A stretch of 64,000 bases of DNA. It comes from Ryuthela nishihirai (lineage: Eukaryota > Arthropoda > Arachnida > Araneae > Heptathelidae). This document shows positions 44,437 to 55,978 of the stretch, one piece after another. Each line of letters starts with the position of its first letter. Within the stretch, counting starts at the first letter, position 1. The DNA lies in contig JAWZYU010000009.1 of the NCBI GenBank assembly GCA_038380435.1, positions 64,943,901 to 65,007,900 of the forward strand, given 5' to 3'. The position numbers and the translations under genes are program-made. The notes below the pieces were generated by a model. It did not search any database and was not told the origin of the DNA. It was given only the letters and a program-made list of their open reading frames with translations.

Positions 44437-44757
44437 TAGTGGTTCTCAACGTGGAGTAAGTGGTAAAATTTTTTGGGATACGCCGCGAGAGCTCAAAAGT
44501 CGCTAGATCTAGTAACAAAGTAAAAATAACCATTGTTATACTATAACTATAGTTTTATCAATTTATACAAGGGGTACGCCAGTTATATACACATTTCCAG
44601 TGGGTACGTGATTTCCAGTGGGTACGTGATTTCCAGTGGGTACGTGAATAATAATGAATGAATAATAATAAATAATAATAATTTCCAGTGGGTACGTGAA
44701 TTTCCAGTACGTACATTTCCAGTGGGTACGTGAATCATAAAAGGTTAAGAATCACTG
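44437..44757. mobile_element. 321-bp hAT MITE with perfect 8-bp duplication
   Basis: Flanked by CCCTAGAC (44429-44436, 44758-44765). Ends TAGTGGTTCTCAACGT and the inverted AGGTTAAGAATCACTG. It shares its termini and CTCAAAAGTCGCTAGATCTA with hAT element 2, of which it is a deletion derivative. An 18-bp unit (TTTCCAGTGGGTACGTGA) is tandemly repeated at 44597-44650 and again to 44735. Confidence 0.93.
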
Positions 44758-46820
44758 CCCTAGACAATCGAAAAGGAACTTTTAACGAATATGGACTGCG
44801 AGTCAAAATCGAGGGCGTTCTAAAAGTTCTTGACGCCTGTCTGTAGATTTGCACTTTCCACTGAAGATAATGAGTTACGGCTTGTTTGAAAGCTTATCTA
44901 AACTTGTTATTACCTGTTAAAATCAAAGGTTGTATCATCATTTCTCTCTTCGCTGGCGGCGCGTAAAGTTCGGTTTGAGAAATCTGTGCGTTGTTGCTAT
45001 GAAGCCTACTAAAGAAGGGGAAAAATTTTACATTTTCACAAGGAGGCAGCTTGGGGAAGACACGAAAAAAAATTCATGCCGATTTATCACAAGTATATGG
45101 GGATTACACCTGTTCATATGGTACTGTAACGGGATGGATGCGCAAATTCTGAGAAGGACGGCAGAGCTTCGAAGACCTCCCTCGTGCAGGAAGCCGAAGG
45201 GGGCCCGTGATCGAGAGAACTAGCTGCTGTTCATGAACTGTCATAAACCACACCGGCTGTATAACCCACACATCACCATTCAAATAATAAGTTTGGATGT
45301 CAGTGTGGAAACAATTATTCATCAACATTTAAAATTCTGAAATATCTGTGCCAAATGGGTACCCCACAAAATGACAGAAAGCAAAAAAGGGCTAGAGCCG
45401 ACTAGGGCAAGGAGATGCTGGCAATTTTGAATCTAGTGGCTTCAAACGATTAACAAACATTGTCACAGATGATGAGACGTGGTTTTATTACTATACAAAT
45501 CCCTGAACGATCGACAATTATGTTTGGGTTGCGGAAGGTGAACCACGTCCCCAAATCATCCGACAAGACTTTCGCCCAAGGAAGAGGATGTTCACAATTT
45601 TTTTCAATTCCCATGGAATGGTAGCTGTGGACACCTTACCTGAAAATATGAGGACTCTAAATGGCCAATAATACTACACCAACATTGTTTTGCCCAAAAT
45701 GGCTAAGGAAGATGAAGGAGCAACATTCAACATAAGACATGTTAAGGATTCTTCATGGCAATGCAAGTGCTCACAAACCCGGCAAGTTATGGTGTATCTG
45801 GAGCAGGAAAAAATATAAATTAAAAAATACCTATCTTCCTATAAGGGTCTTAAAAGGTAGAAAATAAACCTAAAAGCATATCGATGGGTACAATCATTCA
45901 CCGAGTTCGTATTCCCTTCGAAGGAAGATAGGACGTTGGTAATTCGAGTAGGGAAATCGGCGCCCTATCTTCCTTCGAAGTGAATACGAACTCAGTGAAG
46001 GATTGCACCATCGATATGGTTTGTTTATTTTCTACTTTTTAGGGCTGTATAAGACACACAGCTCGCTGCTTTCTGCACTTGTGTTCAGAAGATATAGGGG
46101 AACAATCATTCTCACATTGTCCCCTTTTTTTTAGGGGAGAAGAAAGCACAGGGGTCATTTTTTCATAAACTACGACATTCTTCGCATCAGAAGCTTTCAT
46201 TTGATGTATAGCTTGTTACTTTCGGCATTCGCGCTCTGGAGATATAGCAGAACAATTGTTTCGCTTTTTCCATTTTTAGGGAGAAGGATGCATGGGAGAT
46301 CAACTTTTGACAGTCTAGGGCAGGGGTTCTCTACGTGGGGTACGCCGTGAGAGCTCAAAAGTCGCTAGATCTAGTAACAAAGTCGCTAAGTTGGCAACAC
46401 TGTTACTGATTAATTTCTGAGAACTGAGTGGCGAAGCGCGGCGCTGTAGTTTATGTCTGTACACGTTTGTCAATCCTCCCTTCCCTACCTGAGAGCCGAA
46501 CAGCTGATAGCCCAGTCAAAACATCCATTCTAAGTGAATGTGTCTTCTTACTGCTCTATGTATTTGTTGTGATTTATTTCACTTGCTGTGCTTAGTTATT
46601 TTTAGTCTTCAGTTTACTGTGAAGTTAAATGAGCTGTTTCTAAAGTGCTTTGAAACAGATAAATGGATAATTAAGAAGAAAAGTAACGTGGAGCCGGAGT
46701 CGATTGCTTCTACATCTACCGTCATCATCTCATGTAAGTAAAAAGGTGGATTCAGTAGTAACTAAAAAGAACGCTAAATGTGAAACAATCAAGTAATAAA
46801 AAAATTAAAAAAGGAAATAT

Positions 46821-49078
46821 CATGAATCATTTAAAATTTGGCTTTACATTGACAGGAAATTTAGTAGAACTAAATCCACAGTGTGTTGTTTGCTCTGAAG
46901 TCCTGTCACAAAATTCTATGAAACCGTCTCTTTTATAGTGACACTTTGAAACAAAACATGAGCATTTAAAAAATAAGCCCTTAAGCTATTTTGAACGCCT
47001 TTTGGAAGACTTGACTAGTAGAATATAATTTATAATAATAATTATTTATTTCATGCAGGGGGTGACAGTAAAGCCAAGGTACAGGTAATTTTGGATATTA
47101 ATTTAAACGTTCAAGTGGCCGTAATTAAGCATTTTTCTGGTGTAGAAGAAAATGAAAGTGCACTTAAAGCGTCTTTACAGAGAGAGTAAGCCTTCAAATT
47201 GCCAAAGCCGGAAAGGCTCATACAATAGGCAGTCACTAATTCTTCCAGCATTGGAAGAAGTTTCTTGTATGCTTGGTCAAAAAGAGGCAAACCTTGTCAG
47301 AACCATTCCTTTGTCAAACGACACAGTTTCCAGGAGAATTAAAGATAATAAATAATAATATGGTCTGCAATATTAAGGACCAACTCATTCAAGCTATTCC
47401 ATGTACTCCGTGGTTTGTAGCTGGGTTAGCTCAAGCTCAATTACTATTATTCATATGGTACTGTAACGGGATTGTTTTTGTGCGTGGAAAATTCCAGGAT
47501 ACAATATTTGAAAATATTTTATTTTGTAAGCTTTGGTTTGGTTTACCTCTGAGCGGCACTTTTTTTGCACACCATGGGCTAAATGGCCAGGTCACATGGC
47601 CCCCGAAGGCTCAGAGAAGGTTGGGGGAGGGGACCCACTGGAACAGCTGTTGGGAGACAGATGGTAGCCTCCCGTCAAGGCCATCCAGCGTGTTCTTTAA
47701 CGTGCACAGGGTATGGCTCTTCCGCACACGGGGCCACGGCCTAACGTCCCATCCGACGGACGGCAGCCTTTCCAAACCCATCGGTGTCCCCTACTGACCG
47801 TGGCAGGGCGGGGAATTTTGCGGAGATAAATCTCAACGCTGACCCAGCTGGAACTCGAACCTGGGAACTACAGATTACGAGCCTGGCGCTATTTTGTAAG
47901 CCTCTCAAAACTTCTACTATGGTAAACTTCTACTACGGGTGAGGTTATTTTTAATATCATTGATTCATTTTTGGCCGAAAACAACCTTAAATGGAAAAAT
48001 TGTATTTCTTTATGTACTGACGGAGCAAAAGCAATAAGTGGTTATATCACAGGACTAGCAGAGCGTATAAAAACAAGTTGCACCAGAATGTAAGTTCACT
48101 CATTGTCGTCTTCACCGTGAAGCGCTGATAGCTAAATTTCTCCCCGATGATTTGAAAAGAGTTCTGGATGAAAGTGTACAAATGGTTAATTTCATCAAAA
48201 CCCGACCATTGAAGTCTCGACTTTTTCCAATTATGTGTGAAGAAATTGGTAGCCTGCATAAGAGATTGCAGCTTCACACAGAAGTACGTTGGTTGTCACG
48301 AGGAAATGTTCTTTGCCGTGTATTTGAACTCCACAATGAAGTACGGCTTTTTTTTCATGGACCATGAGTTTCGACTTTCTTTGAGACTACAAGGCTTAGA
48401 ACGGCTTCTATGAAGCTGCAGCTTCTATGGTTAGCATATGTAGCTGGTTTTTGAAAAAATGAATATTTTGAATTTATCATTGCAAGGAGACAACGTTGAT
48501 GTGTTTTATGTTGAGAAGAAAACAGAAGCCATGATAAAACATTTCTCTCTGGGAAAACGGAATTAAAAAGAACAGCTGTGACCAATTTCAGCGACTCATT
48601 TCTTAAAGAAAATGAGCAAACGATTGCAGACTTTAAAGACATCAGACAACAAGTAATCGTTCACTTAAGCACTCTTAAAACTCTTATAAGACAGTATTTT
48701 CTATTCCCTGATGAAACGCAAGAATGGATTCGAGACCCCTTCACATTTGATTTGGAAAAATATAAGCTTCCATTGTCCAATAAAAAAGAGTTGATTGAGA
48801 TATCTTGTGACAATAGCTTATAAAGCATTCATTCAAAAAGCCATTGATTAGTTTTTGGATTGGAGTGGAGAAGGAATATCCGACCTCAAGATTCTTACCT
48901 TCACAACAACTTATTTATGTGAAACTGGTTTTTCATCTTTAACTGCTTTAAAAAATAAATAGAGTTACAGGCTGGATGTTGAAGATGACTTGCGACTCTA
49001 CCTTAGCAAGATAACCCCAACCAGTGATGAACTGTACAAGCGCCACCATTTCACTGATTACCCAGTAAAATGTTTATA
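46821..49078 (+). pseudogene. hAT transposase, BED/SCAND3-like, heavily decayed
   Basis: Pieces in order: MNHLKFGFTL and CVVCSEVLSQNSMKPSLL (BED finger, cut by a stop, 46821-46938), LPALEEVSCMLGQKE and IPLSNDTVSRRIK (47250-47350), the catalytic-core remnants KFTHCRLHREALIAKF (48090-48140), KTRPLKSRLFPIMCEEIGSL and LHTEVRWLSRGNVLCRVFEL (48200-48340), and a C-terminal CETGFSSLTAL (about 48920). Many stops and frameshifts, plus the SINE-A at 47532. Different lineage from hAT element 1: the termini differ. Confidence 0.8.
47532..47889 (-). mobile_element. SINE-A copy 8, with 12-bp target duplication
   Basis: Flanked by TATTTTGTAAGC (47520-47531, 47890-47901). 5'-truncated: it stops at GAGCCTGGCGC, inside the tRNA-like head. 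It is the innermost level of the nest. Confidence 0.92.
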
Positions 49079-49155
49079 ATTTTATAAGATTTGTTAAATT
49101 GTTTGTCATTTTTTGTGTTTATCGATATATGTAATTTATGAAGAAAAAATTTAAT

Positions 49156-49251
49156 GTGTATATAAACAATCATATCAGAATAATATGACCAACTACCATA
49201 CACATACTACGGTAGGTGGTCATATTATTCTGACACGATTATGTATATATA
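49156..49251. repeat. About 40-bp hairpin near the 3' end of hAT element 2
   Basis: GTGTATATAAACAATCATAT...GAATAATATGACCAACTACC pairs with GGTAGGTGGTCATATTATTC...ATTATGTATATATAC around a loop near 49200. It may be a small inserted MITE or a hAT subterminal structure. Confidence 0.6.
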
Positions 49252-50139
49252 CGTTTCATTTTATTCCCATTGTTAAACTATAACTATAGTTTCATCTATC
49301 TATACAAGAGGTAGGCCAGTTACATACACATTTCCAGGGGGTAGCATAAAAGGATGAGAACTACCTGCCTAGGGCATTCCCCACGTCACAAGCTTTCATT
49401 TGGCACGTAATTCATTTTCTCTCTCAAGTTCGAAAGATATGGTGGAAGAACATTTTATCAAATCCACAAAAAAAAAACCGACCAACCAACAAATGTCAAA
49501 GCAATAGAAAGATGGCAAAAAAATCAAACAGCTCCTCCATCCTGCATATTCACCGGATCCAGCATGCAATTTTTGGTTGTTTCCAAAAAATAAAAAGGAA
49601 CTTGCTGGGAAACCTTTTTTTTTCAAGGGTCAAGACCTTGCAAAATGCATTCATTCAGAGTTGTGGAGTAAGCCCCAACAGAAGTACCTCAAACGTTCCA
49701 GAGTTGGCGTAGCATCTCTGCACATATATGCTGGAGGGAAGCACTTTGAAGGACAATAAAAGTTTTTTTTTGTTGAGAGGTATGTGCAATGGTTTTTATT
49801 ATGCAGACTCATGTCAGGAAGTTTTTGAATGCCTCTCGTACACTATATTACCCAACGTATTAGGATATTTCGGTGTTATGCGAGTGGAAAACCATGTTCA
49901 AACTACGGAACTTTGAAAAGAAGCTTTTCACAGAAAAATGTTACAGTAGATAAATTGTATATCTCAATTATATTTATCCAGATTTCGATTTTAGAAAATA
50001 TTCGTTTAATATTTAAAGAGTTATTGAGGCCGAAATATTTGGCAGTAGATGCTACTGTGTGTGTCTTAAACACTTTCAAAACTGATGCAAAGTGCAAAAT
50101 ATAATCCAAACTTCTGAAATTACTTTAATTTCAGTAAAA

Positions 50140-50300
50140 ATAATTACTCTTCAAGTAGCTGCTTGAAAATATCAGTTTATACGCCATAAAGAAAGTCTGT
50201 GAAGATAGCGAGACCTCAGCAGCAAGACAACACAAACATTAATACCTTACCTGGGTTCGAACCCAGATCCTTTCAATCAGTAGCTAGCACGCTAACCACG
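50140..50300 (-). mobile_element. SINE-B copy 11
   Basis: TACTCTTCAAGTAGCTGCTTG, then AATATCAGTTTATACGCCAT, box B complement GGTTCGAACCCAGATCC and CAGTAGCTAGCACGCTAACC. An inner deletion removes the second palindrome. Confidence 0.75.
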
Positions 50301-51734
50301 ATTTATTATAATTTTAAGGTAAATTCTTACGAGCAACAACTGTTGTTAAATGTTTCAGCTTCTAGAATCCCTCAAAGAGTAAACAAATATTGTTCAAATT
50401 CGTTTTTTTGAGATTTGCATTTTCTTGTGAAACTTTGCTACAGACGCTTAATTTATAGTTAAGGAGCTTTGAATGTCGTTCTCCATTCACTCAAAACATG
50501 GAAATGTCCCAATGCTTTTGATAATTTGACGTATTTTGTTCATTTCCAGAGAAAAAACGTGGAAGAAAAACGTTCAATTTCAAATGATTAATTTGATTTT
50601 TAACTGTTACTGCCTACTGAATAATACAAGTTATATAAATATATTAATTACATTAATTTCGCTGGTTATTAAAAAATACATTATTAAAATTGCTTCGTCC
50701 ATTTCGATTACATTACTTTCTTTCTTCATGGCTGTGAAAGTAAAAAATTTATACGAAAAACTACTACACATAAGGACGCACTACCACTTGTCAGAAAGAA
50801 GTATGAAACCTTTCTTTTACTCTAGTTAAGTGCAGAAAAATACTTTGGAAATTGAAATCCCATTTGAGACAATAGGAGGCATCAAAACACAGGTTGCTTT
50901 TTATAAATGCATTTGAAATAGTTTATGTAAGAAATTCTGTATATGGAGAGTTAAAGAAGCTGGAAATATTCACAAATAGCAGCACCAGTTGAAACAATTC
51001 ATCTGAAAAGTTAATTCCAACAGATTATTAAAAAGAAGGCAATAATTGTCATAAAGTTTTTGAACTAAAATCTACAAAGTATTTTTAGCAGTTTATGGTT
51101 ATTTCAATTTCATATAATTAATAATGTTTTTTCGACAACGAGCTAAGCTGTTAAACGTTTCAGCTGGATATCAAGACTTAGACTAATTTGAATTATTTTT
51201 CAGTTCCATTTAAAAAAAGCTTGTTTAAGAAGTTAATGAGCTGTGAATTTCTACTGAAATGAGTACATTTCTGATAAAGTGATAATGAATGTGTTTATAC
51301 ATCATATTAAGACTTGATGTTGAATATAAACGAAAAATCTGGTTAAATCAGTTACACGCAAGAAAAAATTATGCAATCTATTTCATGTTATCCTTTGGCT
51401 AACAATATCCGAAATTATAATACTTCTTTCATATCATTACAAACACGGAGTTTATTTTTTATTCATTTAACATGGTGTAAGATTCAAAAATTCCTTTGTG
51501 TAACATTAAACTGCTGACAAACTTCTGAGTAAAAACAAAGTTTCCAGTGCTTCAAACTACTCTTATTCATTAACAGATTGTGCAATGGAAGCATATACAA
51601 ATTTGCATCAGTCTGCAAACGGTTAAAACAGTACTATTATGTCGGTATTTACGTTCAGGTCATGACTTGAAGCAAAGATTAGATATCGCCGCTTCAGACA
51701 ATCAAATGGGTGGGCTAATGGAGTCACAGTTCAC
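50301..51734. other. Intronic stretch, no feature seen
   Basis: AT-rich, no element ends or exons recognised. Open frames at 49903-50829 are AT-driven. Confidence 0.4.
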
Positions 51735-51850
51735 CGAATTACAGACGTAACGCACATAGCCAACAGCGAAACAGCTTCGGCAAGTCGACTTTGCCAGGAA
51801 TTACTACGGGTGAAACACCAAAGCTTTGAAATAGGCCCTTTTCTAATCTT
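51735..51850 (-). CDS. Exon II of the split host gene
   Basis: This 116-nt exon has acceptor GTTTTCTGTGGGCAG and donor AATTCG|GTGAAC. Entered in phase 0, it encodes KIRKGPISKLWCFTRSNSWQ and SRLAEAVSLLAMCVTSVI, leaving CG for exon III. It is the most convincing exon by residue pattern. The same frame stays open upstream past several AGs, so the acceptor could lie a little further upstream, at 51869 or 51888 for example, in the same frame. Confidence 0.8.
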
Positions 51851-52423
51851 CTGCCCACAGAAAACTTTGAACTTCAAGCACAGAACTTGGAACAGAAGAA
51901 AATAGTGTAAATCAATACTTTTAACTGTCTCAGCATGTAAAACTGGATGTTCATATTAAAATCAAAGTATTACATAACCTAAGTAAAATAATAATTTCAT
52001 GAGAGCTTATATTATAATTTATTATAATATTTGTTATTAATAGTCAGAGATGAACGAGGCACTCTGAAACCAAACCTCCCCTTTCACACACTCAAAAAAA
52101 TAGAAAAATTACCGTTCTTCAAAATTACCTTGATTGTATACCACAGAATTTATGATTGCGTATGTGATCTATGAAAATTACACCTTACACACGAAAGATA
52201 AAAAAAATTCTATTTTTCTTGATACATCCACCCTCTTTCTGTTTCTACTTCGCTCATCGCAAAAAAAAGTTGCCGCCCTAAACAAGCGCTGATGCTTGTA
52301 CTCTGATTCGGGCTGAATGGTTAATATTCATGCTTACATATTGATCAGAAAATTATTTTTTATCTGTAATTATCAAATTTGGTGTACTGTGTGACCTGTG
52401 TTGGGTTGAGTTCTGGTTCCTAC

Positions 52424-52495
52424 CTGCTGTGGCTCGGGATTAAATACATTGCGAGTGCACAAAATCTCTGGGGGCGATGTTGTCACCTCGGCTAC
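52424..52495 (-). CDS. Exon I (first recognised exon) of the split host gene
   Basis: This 72-nt exon has acceptor TTATTTCATAACTTTCAAG and donor CAGCAG|GTAGGA. Phase 0 at both ends. It encodes VAEVTTSPPEILCTRNVFNP then EPQQ. G+C is well above the flanks. No start codon, so earlier exons must exist to the right. I found no phase-compatible one with confidence. Confidence 0.72.
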
Positions 52496-52578
52496 CTTGA
52501 AAGTTATGAAATAAGACCGTTATCGATGGAAAATGGGAAAAGTTACCAATAGACAGGTGTTCCGTGTCAAACCTTTGG

Positions 52579-52948
52579 TGGGTTTTATATCTGAGCGCCA
52601 CTTTTTTTTAATACAATGGGCTAAATGAGCAGGCACAAGGACACCAAGGGCTCAGAGAAGGTTGGGGAAGGGTGACCCACTAGACAGCTGTTAGGAGACA
52701 AATGGTAACCTCTTGTCAAGACATCCAGTATATTCTTTAAAGGGCACAGGGTATAATAGGCTCTACTGCACACAGAGCTACGGCTTAACCTGCCATCTGA
52801 TGGACGGCGGCATTTACAAGCCCCTTTCTGGGAGGGCAGGGTGGGGTTTAGCGGAGATATATCTCAACGCTGGCACAGGTGGGACTCGAACCTGGGAACT
52901 ACAGATTACCAACCTGGTGCACTACCAACTAATGAGCCAACCCCCTCC
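52579..52948 (-). mobile_element. SINE-A copy 9, old
   Basis: Diverged throughout but complete, from GGTTTTATATCTGAGCGCCA to CTACCAACTAATGAGCCAAC, with box B complement GGGACTCGAACC intact. Confidence 0.8.
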
Positions 52949-53179
52949 CCTCTTCCGAAGAAACACACACCGATACATGTATGTTTCTTCTTCTAGGACG
53001 TGCTGAAGTCGCATGCAGTAGTTTAAAATACACAAATTATTGAGAAACTTTCATCGACAGATTTCGGCATCACGGAAATCACCAGATACTTGACCGAGTG
53101 GTCTTAAATTTGGTATGCTGGCGATACCAAGGCATCCTGATTTCCATCTCAAACTGATATATTTCACAGTTATTGTGTC

Positions 53180-53365
53180 GTTTCGGTGGCCGAGTTGTTA
53201 GTGTGCTTGGTTTCTGATCAAAGGGACCTAGGTTCGAGCCCCGAGTAATGCATGGATGTTTGTGTTATCTTTCTGCTTAGAACTCCCTTTCTCTTAGATC
53301 TTCTTTTTGGCATATTAAACTGACAGACTCCTGTCAGACTTTCATGACAAGCAGCTGCTTAAGGG
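53180..53365 (+). mobile_element. SINE-B copy 12, plus-oriented, complete
   Basis: Head GTTTCGGTGGCCGAGTTGTT, box B CTAGGTTCGAGCCCCG, body TTTCTGCTTAG, tail CTGACAGACTCCTGTCAG and GACAAGCAGCTGCTTAAGGG. Confidence 0.85.
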
Positions 53366-53549
53366 CTCTTATGGCGTATATGAAAAGCTCCTTTTAAAAA
53401 ACGGGTTTTTCCCTTTGTCCCAAGGGAAAGATACAAAACACGGCTATCAATGTAAACCCTTTGATCAGCACACTATCACCAAAGTATCATACTTTTACCA
53501 TATACTGTTTGAAGTATTAAAGTTTTGCTCTTTCACAACTTCAGCAAAA

Positions 53550-53740
53550 TAAATTTCCCCCTCAAGCAACTACTTGCCACAGACGTCTGACAGGAGCTTG
53601 TCAGTAAAATACAGAAGGTCTGTGAGGACAGTGGGGCCTCAGCAAAAAGTCAACACGAGAAAGAACACATCCATGCCTTATCCAGGACCCGAACCTGAAT
53701 AACTCTGATCAGTAGACAAACACACTAACCAGTGGTCCAC
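53550..53740 (-). mobile_element. SINE-B copy 13
   Basis: From TTCCCCCTCAAGCAACTACT through GTCTGACAGGAGCTTGTCAG to CACACTAACCAGTGGTCCAC. Moderately diverged. Confidence 0.8.
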
Positions 53741-53905
53741 CGAGAACCCTATAAACGATGGGTTTTTAAACTAATAAGTTTCAGAAAATGCGACGTATCT
53801 ATGGGGCCGTTCTTAAATTACTTAACGCTTTGAAAAGTTGCTGCTAAGCGAAACTCGTCCTGAAATGCCAGATCATCATACAGACTCCAGAGGCTCAGAA
53901 ATGAG

Positions 53906-54204
53906 TTGGGTTGAGTTGTTTTACCTCTGAGCGGCACTTTTTTGCGCACCATGGGCTAAATGGCCAGGTCACATGGACCCCGAAGGCTCAGAGAAGGTTG
54001 GGGGAGGGGGGACCCACTGGAACAGCTGTTGGGAGACAGATGGTAGACTCACGTCAAGGCCATCCAGCGTGTTCTTTAACGTGCACAGGGTATGGCTCTC
54101 CCGCACACGGGGCCACGGCTTAACGTCCCATCCGACGGACGGCGGCCTTTCCCAGCCCACCGGTGTCCCCTACTGACCATGGGCAGGGCGGGGAATTTTG
54201 CGGA
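53906..54204 (-). mobile_element. SINE-A copy 10, with 11-bp target duplication
   Basis: Flanked by TCAGAAATGAG (53895-53905, 54205-54215). 5'-truncated at GGGGAATTTTGCGGA. It inserted beside or inside an older SINE-A. Confidence 0.92.
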
Positions 54205-54215
54205 TCAGAAATGAG

Positions 54216-54392
54216 TAGAGACCCAATGGACAGCTGTTAGGCCTCCTGTCAACGCTATCCAGAGTTCTTTAAGGTACACGGGATTTGCTCTCCTGCACAA
54301 GGAATCAGGCTTAACGTCCCATATGACGAAAAACGGCCTTTCCAAGCCCATCGGGGATAGCCGGATTTAACGGAAAATTTTTCAACGCAAGT
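54216..54392 (-). mobile_element. SINE-A copy 11, old fragment
   Basis: GAGACCCAATGGACAGCTGT to TTCAACGCAAGTCGG. It continues the SINE-A body in the order of the consensus but is much more diverged than the neighbouring copy, and its end is cut by a hAT MITE. Confidence 0.7.
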
Positions 54393-54395
54393 CGG

Positions 54396-54582
54396 TAGGG
54401 GTTCTCAACGTGGGGTACAAGGTAAAATTTTTTGGAGTACGCAGTGATTGCTCAAAAGTCGCTAGATATATGTTATCCATTGTTATACTATAACTATTGT
54501 TTTATCTATCTATACAAGGGGTACGCCAATTACATACACATTTCCAGGGAGTACGTGAGGCATAAAATGTTGAGAAACACTG
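54396..54582. mobile_element. hAT MITE related to hAT element 2, about 187 bp
   Basis: TAGGGGTTCTCAACGTGGGG at the left and GTTGAGAAACACTG at the right, with GGTAGGG on both sides (CGGTAGGG/TGGTAGGG). Interior GCTCAAAAGTCGCTAGATAT and ACAAGGGGTACGCCA match the 44437 MITE. Confidence 0.85.
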
Positions 54583-54590
54583 TGGTAGGG

Positions 54591-55154
54591 AATCGAACTT
54601 GGGAACTACCTCAAGGTGAAGTTATTGTTAGCTTTTGCATATTTTTCAAATTAAGCTAATTATTTTAACTTCGGATACGAATTTAGTTTTTGAAGCTTTC
54701 ATTTCAACAAAGAATCTCGTGTTCCGCTTTTCCTTAATTAGAACGATTTCAATATCCACAGAAGTTCGCGATCCAACAAACTGAACAACGAGTTTATCAC
54801 GCGTAATCAGAAATTAGTTTGATGCATTCATTATTTCAAATTTATTGGTAGCAACCGTTAAGGTTCAATCACGCGAAATCAGATATTAATTTAGTTTGAT
54901 ATATTCCTTTTTTTTTCATATTTATTAGTGGCAAGTAATTTTGAAATAAATTAATGGAAAGTTCATGCAAAGTTTGAAGCTTCTAGCTCTTCTGGGGGCA
55001 GAGTGCATAAGCGGACAGACATACAAACTTTCTTCTTTATATATTAGATTATGGCTTTCGCATCCTTAATTAATCAAAACATAGTTGAATATTCATCCGC
55101 AAAATTATATTATGGATGCAACAGAAAAAGCAAAGAAAATAATTAGAGAAGTTG
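54591..55154. other. Stretch with no gene
   Basis: AT-rich. TTTGAAGCTTCTAGCTCTTC and CATAAGCGGACAGACATACA near 54976 resemble a repeat motif also hinted at near 28115. Not assigned. Confidence 0.35.
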
Positions 55155-55515
55155 ATTTAGGTTGTTTTACCTATGAGCGGCACTTTTTTTTTGCACACAA
55201 TGGGCTAAATGGCCAGGTCATAAGGGCTCCGAAGGCTCAAAAGTTGGGGGAAGGGGACCCACTGGGCAGCTGTTAGGAAACAGATGGTCAAGACCATCCA
55301 AAGTGTTTTTTGATGTACACAGATTATAATTCTCTGCACACCGGGCAATGGCTTAACGTCCCATCAGACGAAAGGCAGTCTTTCCAAGCCCTTTAATGTT
55401 CCCTTTCTTATAGAAGGCTTGGTGAGAGTTAATGGAGATAAATTCAACGCTGATACAGCTGGGACTCAAAACCTGGGAACTGCAGATTACGAGCCTGGCG
55501 CGCTGCCGAGGCGGC
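55155..55515 (-). mobile_element. SINE-A copy 12
   Basis: GATTTAGGTTGTTTTACCTA to CTGGCGCGCTGCCGAGG. Diverged, with the last part of the head missing. Confidence 0.8.
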
Positions 55516-55542
55516 TCTTGTCAATAGGAACGATGTGGTCTA

Positions 55543-55922
55543 CAGCAATGGTTCTCAACATATGAATCTTAAGTACCAGCAACCGTTTAATCAAAATTAA
55601 TTCCACCAGAATAAAACATTATTTTTTCTAAAAAAATTTTTTTATGTAATATCTTAGTACTAACATAAATTTTAAGGCTATGAAATATTAAAATAATTCT
55701 GATAAAAAGAAGTTTTATAACTTTAAATAAGAAAAATTGCTTGGCAATATGCAAAAAAGCATTTCAAAAGGTGAATACATAAAAAAATTCAACTGAAATA
55801 TACAAAAATAATTTTATCAATAATTTCAAACAAAAAAATAAAATGTCATTTTCTCGGAATGCCTAATAATTATTTCGAGACTTCAAGTTTAACTTACATG
55901 ATTATGAGGTTCGGAAACACTG
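55543..55922. mobile_element. Probable hAT MITE, about 380 bp
   Basis: Left CAGCAATGGTTCTCAACATA, right GAGGTTCGGAAACACTG. The termini are only moderately similar and no 8-bp duplication is obvious. The interior is AT-rich. Confidence 0.5.
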
Positions 55923-55978
55923 GTCCGAAGAATCGAATGTCAATCAATATACACTGCACCTACCAAAATATTAGAGTT

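Larger units (their letters stand above)
46321..49367 (+). mobile_element. hAT element 2, about 3.05 kb, near-perfect 8-bp duplication
   Basis: Left end CAGGGGTTCTCTACGTGGGG, right end AGGATGAGAACTACCTG, flanked by TCTAGGGC and CCTAGGGC. Internal sequence next to each end is shared with the MITEs at 44437 and 54396. It carries a decayed transposase and a later SINE-A. Confidence 0.87.
45836..49510. mobile_element. Composite repeat copy 2, containing hAT element 2
   Basis: Left end ACCTATCTTCCTATAAGGG, right end AATAGAAAGATGGC (a decayed AATAGGAAGATAGGT). The first 210 bp form a hairpin: 45851-45933 pairs with 45960-46046 (GAGTTCGTATTC...GAATACGAACTC). Modules with AAGCTTTCATTTG follow at 46191 and 49391, the second after the hAT insertion. 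It matches copy 1 at 31845-32822. Confidence 0.65.
44810..49838 (+). mobile_element. mariner copy 2, split by a 3.7-kb insertion
   Basis: The left end CGAGGGCGTTCTAAAAGTTC (44810) and the right end GAAGTTTTTGAATGCCTCTCG (to 49838, followed by TA) enclose mariner sequence at 44810-45820 and 49512-49838. The two halves are colinear with mariner copy 1: the left half stops at GGAGCAGGAAAAAAT and the right half resumes at AAATCAAACAGCTCC, contiguous in copy 1. Transposase frames are broken everywhere (QNLARCGL-like and KELAGKPFFFKGQDLAK segments). Confidence 0.82.

Noticed and set aside
51588..51752. Plus-strand open stretch beginning VQWKHIQIC with an apparent acceptor
   Set aside because: It partly overlaps exon II on the other strand, which has better borders, phase fit and composition.
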